Counted from the first letter of the stretch, positions 7,904-15,312 are shown. The stretch is 49,044 bases of DNA from Gallibacterium anatis DSM 16844 = F 149 (GCF_000379785.1 NZ_KB903676.1:1-49044), one strand, 5' to 3'. Made by a program: numbers and translations. The notes: generated by a model from the letters alone, not told the origin.

Positions 7904-7975
7904 TTATAAAATGAAAGTTAACTTTGAGGGGATAAATATCAAAAAAAGGCAAGAAAATCACGTTTCTTGCCTTTT
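7904..7975. repeat. 72-bp direct repeat, copy 2 (contains a bidirectional terminator)
   Basis: Identical to 5245-5316. Its hairpin is positioned as the terminator of the minus-strand conjugation operon ending at 8002, which suggests this is the original location of the sequence and that copy 1 arose when the 2.6-kb segment was inserted or duplicated. Confidence 0.95.
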
Positions 7976-8001
7976 GGGGGTACAGGAAGATTGATTAAAT
8001 G

Positions 8002-8364
8002 CTATTTGCACTTCTCAAATGATTTTGCCCAAACCAAAACCGGTGTTTTGTGATGTGCGGTATGTGCACCAAATAAGCTGCCTTTCACAATCTGACAGCC
8101 AGTGGGCGTTTTGTCTCCAGGTCCAGCGTTAACATTGACGACTTGCATTCTTTTAACGTTTCTTGCTGGATTGTATAAGTCATCATTCGGGGCAGGAACA
8201 ACATCAATTCCTTGTTTTAAATAAAGATATGGGTAATTTTTCTCAATTTTGATGATACCTTGTAGAGCCACATCATCTTTATCATACACATAAGTCTTAG
8301 CTTGGGCAGTATAACTCAATCCAAGTAAGCTGATACCTAACATTGTGAATAATACTTTTTTCAT
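8002..8364 (-). CDS. secreted DUF4431-like protein
   Basis: A 120-residue protein with a standard signal peptide (KKVLFTMLGISLLGLSYTAQA, cleavage after AQA). The C-terminal GSLFGAHTAHHKTPVLVWAKSFEKC resembles the DUF4431 ending in which a small beta domain carries a His-rich HTxHHxTPVLL motif. It has two cysteines suitable for a periplasmic disulfide. It is the last gene of the minus-strand conjugation operon, 24 bp after the PFL_4711 gene, and the terminator in repeat copy 2 follows. Role unknown; the operon position suggests a periplasmic accessory of mating or a hitch-hiking cargo gene. Confidence 0.6.
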   Translation of the reverse strand: MKKVLFTMLGISLLGLSYTAQAKTYVYDKDDVALQGIIKIEKNYPYLYLKQGIDVVPAPNDDLYNPARNVKRMQVVNVNAGPGDKTPTGCQIVKGSLFGAHTAHHKTPVLVWAKSFEKCK

Positions 8365-8388
8365 TTTGTCGTCCTCTAGTAGTAAATG

Positions 8389-10371
8389 TTAATTTCCTGA
8401 AGCTGGGATTTCTTTACCTTCTTTCCATCCCTCAACTTTCCGAATAGTTTGAACAAAAACATCCAATTGTTCTTTAGATAATTGACTCATTTTGGTATTT
8501 TTGTCAAGCCCTGTCGCATTGGTAATATGGCGAATATATTGCTCTGTCGGGTTTTCGTGCGGAGGCGCATATTTTTTCATTGTTTCTTCAATACTCAGAT
8601 TGTAATAATCGTTCTTGTCATTATTACGTTGCAGCAAAGCATAAACCGCTTTCGTGCCGGTTGATTCATCCGGGAAAACGGCAAAGCCACCTGGGCCACA
8701 TCCGATTGCTCCCATACTGCGTGAGAAGTTACCGCATTGAATATTACCAGGATTGTTATTACGCCAAGCTAAAGAACCACCTTCTCGGCGAGTTAGTGTG
8801 CCGTCTGCATTTTTATAGACAGTGGCTCGCCCATCTGCAAACGCACCATCAGATAACTTTGACAACGCGCCAGTACCGCCAGAATTTTTACCGCTTCCAC
8901 CGGTATTGATGCCGTTATAAACACCTGTTCCGCCGGAACCATCAGGAATATCAAGATAAATAGGCTCATCAGGGCTGATGTAGAAATCCCCTTCGTTACT
9001 GTTATTAAGATCATCTTGTTTACCTTCAAAGTTATGCTGTTTATCGCCGGCATTACTGTTGAGCGTATTTTGTTGATCACGAACTCGTTTATTAATGACC
9101 ATTAAAGCCGTATTGTTAGTGAGAGAACGCTGTAATTCCATTTCCATCCTGACTTGTTCAATCTCACGATCAAGCATTACTAATGCTTTTTCAAGTTCGG
9201 TTTGAGCCTTATCGTTGACGGACACGTTCGGTTCACGCATTCCTGCCAAAATCGCTCGTCTGGCTAATAAGGCTTTATTCAATACTTTAGAGAGAGCAAC
9301 TTCACTGGCAAGCCGGTGAGCAAGTACTTTTGCTTCCGGATCTTCTTTCAATGCTTCGATTAATCCTCGAGTTACGGGAATCATTGGTGAACTAACAGCC
9401 TGTAATTGTTCAGCGGTTGGTTCTGGCGTATTAAGTACGTCTTGTAAATCTTTTAACACTTTGATGTGTTCTTCTTCAATTACCGGAGATAATCCAGAGC
9501 CGGCTGTCGCTTTTTGTTCACCGCAGGTATTGCACGTTTTAATACCCTTATCGCCGATCACGCGTTTGGTAAAATCTCGAATATCGGATGGTTTCGGAAA
9601 AGTTTGACACATAGCACCACTACATTCACTGTTTGACACAGCAGAAGAGCTTAAAACAGGTTTTCCGTTCAGAATGTTATGTCCGGCAGCGACAACATCG
9701 CCGATAACATCAATCAGCTTCTGACCTTCGCCTCCGCGTTTTTCGCCGCCTACCCAATTAATACCTCTTTTTCCATCTTCTTTATCAGATTTTTGTTTGG
9801 CTCTAACAGCATCTTGTTCGGTTGAAGCGATTTCTTGGAAATTTTGTTGTTTTGCCATCATTCCCCAGCCGGCGTCAGCCATATAATCAGCGGCTTTATT
9901 GGCAAGTTCTTCACAACTGGTTTTTGCATCTGCAAAATCTAGTCGTCCTTGCAACACACCGTTTGTTAGTATGTCATACAGCTGAGGGTTGGCGCGTTGG
10001 ATAATCATAGCTGGCATACTGGCTACTGCACCGGTCGCCGATTGAATAACGTTACCCATTAGGTCTTTAAATCCGTCAGTGATGCCGTTAAGTTGATTTT
10101 TAACCGTTGTTTGTATATCAAAATTACCGCACATCAAATTCGCTTTCCAGCCAAGCCCTAGTGCTAATTCGTGAGGTCTTTTTCTGGACGGTGGAGTCAT
10201 CACTGCAGAACCTCCGCCGATCTGATAAAACACATTATCAGATAACACCGATCCGGATTGATTAATGGATAAATCTTTGTTGGTGTTGGTAGAGAAAAAA
10301 TCGGCGTAGCTGTAACTACCAGACATCAACAATAAAGCTAAAAATGAAAGTTTAAATTTGTTTGTTATCAT
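8389..10371 (-). CDS. ICE conjugation protein, PFL_4711 family (TIGR03755), with C-terminal phage-lysozyme-like domain
   Basis: A large exported protein of the PFGI-1/ICEHin1056-type mating system. A signal peptide (MITNKFKLSFLALLLMSGSY...YA) precedes the family body with its GLGWKANLMCGNFDIQ opening and paired cysteines (CNTCGEQ, CSGAMCQTFP). The ATG at 10371 is preferred because GAGG lies 6 bases before it; ATG 10383, overlapping the PFL_4710 stop, and TTG 10392 are alternatives. A glycine/asparagine-rich linker leads into the last 125 residues, which match a domain seen in phage structural or lysis proteins: WRNNNPGNI, GFAVFPDESTGTKA, YAPPHENPTEQYI, then LSKEQL. That domain is suspected to act on peptidoglycan. 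The usual family members are nearer 450 residues. Confidence 0.85.
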   Translation of the reverse strand: MITNKFKLSFLALLLMSGSYSYADFFSTNTNKDLSINQSGSVLSDNVFYQIGGGSAVMTPPSRKRPHELALGLGWKANLMCGNFDIQTTVKNQLNGITDGFKDLMGNVIQSATGAVASMPAMIIQRANPQLYDILTNGVLQGRLDFADAKTSCEELANKAADYMADAGWGMMAKQQNFQEIASTEQDAVRAKQKSDKEDGKRGINWVGGEKRGGEGQKLIDVIGDVVAAGHNILNGKPVLSSSAVSNSECSGAMCQTFPKPSDIRDFTKRVIGDKGIKTCNTCGEQKATAGSGLSPVIEEEHIKVLKDLQDVLNTPEPTAEQLQAVSSPMIPVTRGLIEALKEDPEAKVLAHRLASEVALSKVLNKALLARRAILAGMREPNVSVNDKAQTELEKALVMLDREIEQVRMEMELQRSLTNNTALMVINKRVRDQQNTLNSNAGDKQHNFEGKQDDLNNSNEGDFYISPDEPIYLDIPDGSGGTGVYNGINTGGSGKNSGGTGALSKLSDGAFADGRATVYKNADGTLTRREGGSLAWRNNNPGNIQCGNFSRSMGAIGCGPGGFAVFPDESTGTKAVYALLQRNNDKNDYYNLSIEETMKKYAPPHENPTEQYIRHITNATGLDKNTKMSQLSKEQLDVFVQTIRKVEGWKEGKEIPASGN

Positions 10372-10382
10372 AGGTATCCTCA

Positions 10383-11318
10383 TTAGTTCCAATCAGTACT
10401 GTATAAGAAAGTTTGCCCACGGCGTTTACAACAGGAATACGGTCGCCATAGTGCCCAAGCGTAATCTTGTTGTGTCGACAACTTATCTTGGTAAGTGTTT
10501 AACGCATCTCTATCCGGAAAAATTGCACAGGTGCGCTCCATCTTCGGATAGAGCATTTGCCATTTGTGTGTTTTTATTTTGCCTTCTTCCACTGGAGGGG
10601 GAGGCCAGTATCCGCGACTAGGTCTAGCTTTCTGTGCAGCAGGCAAATAGACGTGAGGTTGTCCTGTTCGTGAAATGATATCGGCTGCGCGTTGCGCTGT
10701 AACGGCAGCCGCTTTATACGGATGCACTTGAGTGATGGCACCGGCGCGAGGGTAAATATTGCCCCACATATCACCAAGATTGCCAACTTCACGCATTCCG
10801 GGTGTTAAGGCTTCGGGATATAACGCTTCCGGCATTCCATTTTGCCACCCAATAACATCCAGTCCGCTTAAAAAGTGTGGCTTGAATGCTGTCGTTTGCG
10901 TATTGCAAAAATAGCCCATTGAGCTTAATACGCGATTAATTTCGCCACCGGGATGACCGATAACATCTACGTTCTTAAACGTTAATTGGGAATATTGTTT
11001 TGTTTGTGGACGGTCATTTTCTGGCCCAGCTTTAATACCTTGCCCGAGCATATTCATTTCAGACCAAGGATTTTGTCCGCCGTGGTTATAACTTGATACA
11101 ACTTGTTCGGGTAAGTAGTGACGGACTTTTGTTGAGGTTCGTACTCTGCAACCACCCCAACCACAATAGAGCCAATAGCAGATTCCGACAACACGATATT
11201 CAACACAGCTAGGTGATGCACTTGACATCATTATTTGAGCAGTATTTAACGCAAATGCGCTTCCTGCAGCAGATGACAATAAAAAAGTGGTAATAAGAGA
11301 AAGTTTAGGCATTTTCAT
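10383..11318 (-). CDS. ICE conjugation protein, PFL_4710 family (TIGR03756), TraU-like
   Basis: A 311-residue exported, cysteine-rich protein. The signal peptide ends near SAFA, followed by the family hallmarks CVEYRVVGICYWLYCGWGGC, PEQVVSSYNHGGQNPW and the C-terminal AWALWRPYSCCKRRGQ. These proteins are related to TraU of F-type systems and are thought to act in the periplasm in mating-pair formation, with many disulfides. It overlaps the upstream gene by ATGA with an AGGAG site and its stop overlaps a possible start of the next gene, so the three genes form a tight operon. Confidence 0.92.
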   Translation of the reverse strand: MKMPKLSLITTFLLSSAAGSAFALNTAQIMMSSASPSCVEYRVVGICYWLYCGWGGCRVRTSTKVRHYLPEQVVSSYNHGGQNPWSEMNMLGQGIKAGPENDRPQTKQYSQLTFKNVDVIGHPGGEINRVLSSMGYFCNTQTTAFKPHFLSGLDVIGWQNGMPEALYPEALTPGMREVGNLGDMWGNIYPRAGAITQVHPYKAAAVTAQRAADIISRTGQPHVYLPAAQKARPSRGYWPPPPVEEGKIKTHKWQMLYPKMERTCAIFPDRDALNTYQDKLSTQQDYAWALWRPYSCCKRRGQTFLYSTDWN

Positions 11319-11770
11319 TGTGCTGACTCCTGATATGACTCCTGATATTGCTGATAACGAGTCAAAGCAACACTGACATCAGTAATGCCGTAAAGCACAT
11401 AATTTTTATGATCTGACCCAGTAATTTGAATGGCCGGTATTTTGCGAATACCGTTAGTAAAACCGGCAGAAATGCCTTCATAGGCAGATTTTAATTGCTG
11501 TTCCAGTTGTAACCAGTCATTAGACTGTCGCAGTTTATTGATCTGTTGCAAAGCAGCCTCCGGCTGCTGTCCTAGTGGAAATTGTTCAGCAAATTTATCT
11601 TCTATTTGCTGCACTTGATCCAGATAGTAGATTTTGTTGGCCAGCTCAGCGTGCTGGATGGGATAGTGTTGAGAGCTATACACCGTGACTTGTACTTGTC
11701 TTTCTGTTTCTACAGCAGAAGCAAAATTAGCACACAGACAGATGATGAGAGACGCAATTAATTTCTTCAT
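11315..11770 (-). CDS. ICE conjugation protein, PFL_4709 family (TIGR03757), thioredoxin-like
   Basis: A 151-residue periplasmic protein. Signal peptide MKKLIASLIICLCANFASA is followed by a domain ending in NGIRKIPAIQI and YVLYGITDVSVALTRYQQY, the usual PFL_4709 signature; the fold is TrbC/thioredoxin-like. ATG 11770 is chosen over the upstream in-frame TTG because GAGGA lies at the right distance. It is the first gene of the three-gene mating operon and is preceded by a 55-bp region that is also found upstream of the adhesin gene (15313-15367). Confidence 0.92.
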   Translation of the reverse strand: MKKLIASLIICLCANFASAVETERQVQVTVYSSQHYPIQHAELANKIYYLDQVQQIEDKFAEQFPLGQQPEAALQQINKLRQSNDWLQLEQQLKSAYEGISAGFTNGIRKIPAIQITGSDHKNYVLYGITDVSVALTRYQQYQESYQESAQ

Positions 11771-11788
11771 ATGTTCCTCATTAAAAAT

Positions 11789-11843
11789 CAAATGGGAACA
11801 TTATTAAATTACATAAATAAGGGAGAAGTGAACAGGAAATTGA
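11789..11843 (-). promoter_or_regulatory. conserved 55-bp upstream region of the mating operon (copy A)
   Basis: Read on the minus strand, this aligns without gaps to 15313-15367: about 47 of 55 positions agree, in two blocks, TCAATTTCCTGTTCACTT (identical) and TATGTAATTTAAxxATGTTCCCATTTG-like (one mismatch). It ends about 20 bp before the ATG. It probably holds the promoter and an activator site. Confidence 0.75.
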
Positions 11844-11936
11844 TTATTGAATTAAATCAATTAATGTAGAGGGGGCATATAATCATCATAACTTCATCAT
11901 TAATAATTTGTTATCGCCCCTCTCCATTAACGCCTA

Positions 11937-12998
11937 TTATTCAATACATTGAACAAGATTCTGGATATTAGGCACTTGTGCATCTAATTGCGATTGATTT
12001 ACTGAAACAGCCTTTCCTAAAACATCTCGCTTTCCTGAAGATAAACGACTTATTGGGATACCCAATGCACCAGAAACTACAGAGGCTGAATTAGCGTCTC
12101 GAACTTCATATTGAAACATTTTTCTGAAGCTAGTTTTGTTAGTAGGAGTTCCTGCTCCGGCAGGATGAATACAAAATAAATTAGCATTAGTATTCCAAAC
12201 ATTATAGATTTCATTACCGATTTCTTCTACAACGGTTTTAAATGCTGTCGCCGATGCTTTGGCATTGATAGTTAATCTATTACCGACATACATATAAATT
12301 TGTGGTAAAGCTAATTTGCTCTTTTGAGCTTCAGTATAAAAGTAAGAACTTACATCACCGGCGTGTCGTTTAACGCCATAAACAAGAGACAATACTGATT
12401 TAACAGCTCGTTTAGAAGAGCCATCAGCAGAAAATGGGATAATTAATCTATCAGAAGCGGCAAGAGCCAATTCAGTGTAAATAGTGAAACTTGGATTGCA
12501 ATCTATAAATACAACATTATCGTCATTGTCCCAAGCATTTTGAATGTCTGAAATTAAATCACGTATCCATAGATGAACCAATCTCCAAGAGTCTGGAACG
12601 TGAATGGCTTGAGAAGCGTGTAAAATACCGGATGATTGAATTTCTAATTCTTCATCACCAACGACAAGATAAAGATTTTCTGGAACATATTCGTTTATGG
12701 TGCTTACTTGAGTAATAAATTTGGTCGCACTATTAATTGAACGATAAGGACTTACTAATCTTTCTGAAATATACCCAGCAATAGTGTTTTTATTGGCTTG
12801 AGAATGAATTTTGGCCAGTTCTAATTCTCCTTTCTCAATACCACCTAATAGCATAGATGATGAATTTGCCTGAGGACATAAGTCAACGACAAGAACTTTT
12901 TTATTTGGATGTTGCTTTGCATACTCACAGGCAATTTGAAAGGTTAAGTAACTTTTTCCTACGCCGCCTTTGTTATTCCATATTGCATAAATAGCCAT
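11937..12998 (-). CDS. ParA family ATPase, second copy type
   Basis: A 353-residue ParA-like ATPase starting MAIYAIWNNKGGVGKSYLTF. The deviant Walker A is KGGVGKS with signature Lys10, but the usual TT is replaced by SY. Walker A' is VLVVDLCPQANSS and Walker B-like VVFIDCNPSF near 165. It resembles the first ParA only in these motifs, so the two are not recent duplicates. A GAGGG ribosome site precedes the ATG. No ParB partner is next to it. Genes of this kind occur in conjugative elements where they may aid segregation of the excised circle; that is inferred from family only. Confidence 0.88.
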   Translation of the reverse strand: MAIYAIWNNKGGVGKSYLTFQIACEYAKQHPNKKVLVVDLCPQANSSSMLLGGIEKGELELAKIHSQANKNTIAGYISERLVSPYRSINSATKFITQVSTINEYVPENLYLVVGDEELEIQSSGILHASQAIHVPDSWRLVHLWIRDLISDIQNAWDNDDNVVFIDCNPSFTIYTELALAASDRLIIPFSADGSSKRAVKSVLSLVYGVKRHAGDVSSYFYTEAQKSKLALPQIYMYVGNRLTINAKASATAFKTVVEEIGNEIYNVWNTNANLFCIHPAGAGTPTNKTSFRKMFQYEVRDANSASVVSGALGIPISRLSSGKRDVLGKAVSVNQSQLDAQVPNIQNLVQCIE

Positions 12999-13136
12999 AA
13001 TTCCCTCTCATTCATTACAGTGAATACATAACTAATCCAACACCAATCAGACGTTTGATTGTATTTTGAACTTTCTTTTCTAAGTTTTATATTCTTGATA
13101 TATAAGGCTAGTTAATAGAGTTTACATCTTAGTATC

Positions 13137-13166
13137 ATTGTAGTCTGCTTTGATGTGGTATGTAAA
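13137..13166 (-). promoter_or_regulatory. promoter of the second parA gene (CTTTACATA family)
   Basis: Minus strand TTTACA (13166-13161), 18-bp spacer, TACAAT (13142-13137): the best -35/-10 match among the CTTTACATA sites. It lies about 140 bp before the ATG, leaving a long AT-rich leader. Confidence 0.55.
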
Positions 13167-13167
13167 G

Positions 13168-13198
13168 ATAAAATGAGCTCTTATTTCTAAGAGCTCAT
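13168..13198 (-). terminator. terminator of the 13204-14037 gene
   Basis: Perfect 11-bp stem ATGAGCTCTTA/TAAGAGCTCAT (13173-13198) with loop TTTC, followed on the minus strand by a T-rich stretch; it begins 6 bp past the stop. Confidence 0.85.
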
Positions 13199-13203
13199 AA
13201 TGA

Positions 13204-14037
13204 CTATGCTGGTTGTTGAGAAAATTGAGTGGTTAGAGTGTTTCTTGCCTCAGAGATAGCCTCTTTGACTACGTCTCTGAGTGAACCACAAAAGCTCTTA
13301 TCTCCTGCTTTAAAACAACACAAAAGCGGATAAGATTCACCCAAAATAGATTTGGACTGCTTATCTTCAACAGCAGCACTGATAAAAGCGAATTGGTATC
13401 CGAGTTTAATATCTTCGATATCAAATTCATCAAGATCGTCCAACTCTGCCTTATCAACAGAGATTGAAATACGGTATTTATCCGTATTTTTCTCAATATG
13501 CTGACTATCTTCGACACTGCAGTTTTCATACAGCTCGTATCCTTCCTTTTCAAGAACGCGAGAAACATATCGAATATGTTCCTCTAACCAGCTGTAGAAT
13601 TCAGGATAAACCTCAATAAAGAGGTTAACCTCTCTAAATGAGAGATCGTAATCTGAAGCATAACGTTTCAGAATCTCAATATCGTATTCATCGAGCTCTT
13701 CTGGACCTTCCAACTCCATTGTGTTGAAGTGGGAATAATGGTAAGAGAATCTATTACCATAAATTTTACTACAGTAATTCTCTTGATATAGTTCCTCTAT
13801 CAAATCAAAAAACTTGTCTGCGTTGTGCCGCAGATTTATTTTTTGATTAATTGTTCCAACTTCTTTTAAGAATAATTGAAACAACCCTGTCAATGAATAG
13901 CGAAGCTCGCCATAAAAAGCGACACCATCGCCCTGACAATAATTCAGGCTGTACCTGATATCGAAGTCTTCGACATCCATCGTATCAAATCCTAAATCAT
14001 TTAATCTTTTTTGAAAATATTCAGTTAATGAGTTCAT
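13204..14037 (-). CDS. acidic hypothetical protein with phage/plasmid-type YCQGDGVAFYG motif
   Basis: A 277-residue, strongly acidic soluble protein (runs such as VEDFDIRY, EGPEELDEYDIEI, DELDDLDEFDIED-like). Near residue 30 it has LNYCQGDGVAFYGEL, a motif of the form Y-x-Q-G-D-G-x-x-F-x-G that recurs in uncharacterised phage and plasmid proteins. High acidity would fit a DNA mimic or anti-restriction protein, but this is inference. An AGGAG ribosome site lies 7 bases before ATG 14037, and the leader forms a pseudoknot with a T-tract (14054-14100). It is monocistronic between a terminator and that leader. Confidence 0.7.
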   Translation of the reverse strand: MNSLTEYFQKRLNDLGFDTMDVEDFDIRYSLNYCQGDGVAFYGELRYSLTGLFQLFLKEVGTINQKINLRHNADKFFDLIEELYQENYCSKIYGNRFSYHYSHFNTMELEGPEELDEYDIEILKRYASDYDLSFREVNLFIEVYPEFYSWLEEHIRYVSRVLEKEGYELYENCSVEDSQHIEKNTDKYRISISVDKAELDDLDEFDIEDIKLGYQFAFISAAVEDKQSKSILGESYPLLCCFKAGDKSFCGSLRDVVKEAISEARNTLTTQFSQQPA

Positions 14038-14044
14038 AGCGTTT

Positions 14045-14100
14045 CTCCTAAAGAAAAAAGGGAAACACTATGCCCACCGGGATAATGTTTCCCGTATGGG
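14045..14100 (-). promoter_or_regulatory. structured leader 1: H-type pseudoknot overlapping a terminator and SD-sequestering hairpin
   Basis: On the minus strand: CCCA (14100-14097), GGGAAACA (14093-14086), TGGG (14076-14073), TGTTTCCC (14067-14060), TTTTTT (14059-14054), then the AGGAG ribosome site (14049-14045). Stem 2 (GGGAAACA/TGTTTCCC) plus the T-tract is also a terminator. Its 3' strand GTTTCCC can alternatively pair with GGAGAAAC, which contains the ribosome site. Same topology as the leader at 14477-14527. Confidence 0.65.
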
Positions 14101-14137
14101 TGAAGTGTGGAATGATAACGAAAAATTATTTCGTTAA

Positions 14138-14467
14138 TTAGAAAAATTTATTAGCAAGTAATGCACCAATAATGGCAATCACTGAACCGATTAAAGCAAA
14201 CGTTAAGCGATTAATCGCCTGGTAAAAATCCGCTTTTAGTCCTTGTAATCCGGCTCTTAATTCGGTTCTTACCTCATTGATTTCAGTCCTCAATTCAGTT
14301 TTTACTGCATTCAAATCCTCAACAGTGGCTAAAGCAGAATTGCTTTGTGTAATTGCCCCATCAACCGCTTCAGCTAATGCCTCCGATTGCTCTTGGGTAT
14401 AGCCTTTAGCCGTTAATTTTTGAGTAAACACAAGTTTGTCAAAATTTAAACGCATAGTATTGTCCAT
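14138..14467 (-). CDS. DUF1640-like coiled-coil protein with C-terminal membrane anchor
   Basis: A 109-residue protein of the DUF1640/CCDC90-like type. MRLNFDKLVFTQKLTAKGYTQEQSEALAEAV matches the N-terminal domain; a coiled coil with repeated TELRTEINEVRTELRAGL follows, and one membrane segment closes it (LTFALIGSVIAIIGALLANKFF). In bacteria these proteins are of unknown function and often sit in mobile elements. The ribosome site GAGGAG can be hidden by pairing with CTCCTC in a leader that also forms an H-type pseudoknot. It is monocistronic. Confidence 0.8.
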   Translation of the reverse strand: MDNTMRLNFDKLVFTQKLTAKGYTQEQSEALAEAVDGAITQSNSALATVEDLNAVKTELRTEINEVRTELRAGLQGLKADFYQAINRLTFALIGSVIAIIGALLANKFF

Positions 14468-14476
14468 TTTGTTAAA

Positions 14477-14527
14477 CTCCTCTTAAATTAAGTGAGGAGC
14501 TTTCCTGTCGGGATTGCTCCCCACAGG
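14477..14527 (-). promoter_or_regulatory. structured leader 2: H-type pseudoknot with alternative anti-SD pairing
   Basis: On the minus strand: CCTGT (14527-14523), GGAGC (14520-14516), ACAGG (14508-14504), GCTCC (14500-14496). CCTGT/ACAGG and GGAGC/GCTCC interlock as an H-type pseudoknot. CTCCTC (14499-14494) can instead pair perfectly with the ribosome site GAGGAG (14482-14477), 9 bases before ATG 14467. The loop AATCCCG matches TTATCCCGG in leader 1. Confidence 0.7.
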
Positions 14528-14552
14528 GTTAGTAAAAATTAGTCGTTAAACA

Positions 14553-14725
14553 AACACTCACCATCGTTTACACGATAGAGGCTGGTTTCAAAGTGTTCGC
14601 AGCCTTAGAAAGGGCGGTGAATTTTTAAAACCGTCACCTCGGTTTAAAGGGCGACCATACATTTGACAACGTCAAACACGGCATTACAGGTCAGCCGTTA
14701 TAAATGCTATCAACGATAGCGATTT
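14553..14725. other. dense stem-loop region, candidate structured RNA or replication/transfer site
   Basis: The 256-bp gap between the toxin gene and the DUF1640 gene packs at least six inverted repeats into 173 bp: ATCGT/ACGAT (14563-14576), GGCTG/CAGCC (14580-14604) interlocked with AACACT/AGTGTT, GGTGA/TCACC (14616-14638), TTTGAC/GTCAAA (14662-14676), ACGGC/GCCGT (14678-14698) and GCTATC/GATAGC (14706-14720). No open frame of note. It could be a structured RNA, a single-strand origin or part of oriT. Confidence 0.5.
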
Positions 14726-15020
14726 ATATAGGACGTGGATATAATCTGCTTGAGTGGATTACAGCAATGATCCAAATATGATCATCTCTTTCCTGGTAAA
14801 CAATGCGATATCCACGAATAAATGCTTCTCTTGTATTTGTGCCGTCATTTCTAGCTCTGCCTATCGCAGACGGCATATAACCAATAGATTCTATTTTTGA
14901 AAAAATATCTTCTTGTAGTCTAATTCCGCTATTTTCAAAACCTGTATATATCATAACTTGGCGAACACAGGTTTTAATATCACTAACTGCTTCAGGAGAT
15001 AAAATAACCGGTTTAGACAT
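14724..15020 (-). CDS. RelE/ParE family toxin
   Basis: A 98-residue toxin of the ParE/RelE superfamily. It starts MSKPVILSPEAVSDIKTCVRQ (the usual helix pair after a first strand), has IESIGYMPSAIGR in the middle and the family C-terminal strand pattern REAFIRGYRIVYQERDDHIWIIAVIHSSR. The IHSSR ending is closer to ParE (gyrase poison) than RelE (mRNA cleavage), but the target cannot be read from sequence. It starts 3 bp after the stop of the antitoxin gene, the normal antitoxin-first order, and should stabilise the element. Confidence 0.88.
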   Translation of the reverse strand: MSKPVILSPEAVSDIKTCVRQVMIYTGFENSGIRLQEDIFSKIESIGYMPSAIGRARNDGTNTREAFIRGYRIVYQERDDHIWIIAVIHSSRLYPRPI

Positions 15021-15023
15021 AAT

Positions 15024-15197
15024 TTAAGCGACTGAACGTTCAAAATCAGCTAAATCTTTAGCTGTCTCTTCGATGGTTTTTTGCACAAAAGATTTAGCTT
15101 TTGCGAGGGGTATTCCTTTCCCTGCTTCTAACTCTGCTTGACCCTTTGCTATTTTTTGAGCTAAAAACTCATCATAACCTTTTTCTTTTAAAAACAT
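15024..15197 (-). CDS. antitoxin of the ParE-type pair (57 aa)
   Basis: A 57-codon gene MFLKEKGYDEFLAQKIAKGQ... ending ADFERSVA, helical and charged, ending 3 bp before the toxin ATG. An AGGATGG ribosome site precedes the ATG. Size, position and charge fit an antitoxin; I do not recognise a ribbon-helix-helix or Phd DNA-binding signature in it, so autoregulation is uncertain. Confidence 0.75.
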   Translation of the reverse strand: MFLKEKGYDEFLAQKIAKGQAELEAGKGIPLAKAKSFVQKTIEETAKDLADFERSVA

Positions 15198-15312
15198 TTT
15201 CCATCCTATCTATTTAGTAATTAAGGAGATCTACTAACGGTAGACTTTATTTAGTTCCATTATTGATTAAGGGTTCCGATGCCGTCAACCTTTTTTTGAT
15301 CAAAACGGATAT

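Noticed and set aside
8793-9080. 95-codon minus-strand frame inside the PFL_4711 gene
   Set aside because: It lies in another frame of a well-supported gene and has no initiation signals or domain.
6742-12998. Plasmid-type partition locus
   Set aside because: No ParB gene and no parS-like iterons next to either ParA gene; the integrase and att site show an ICE.
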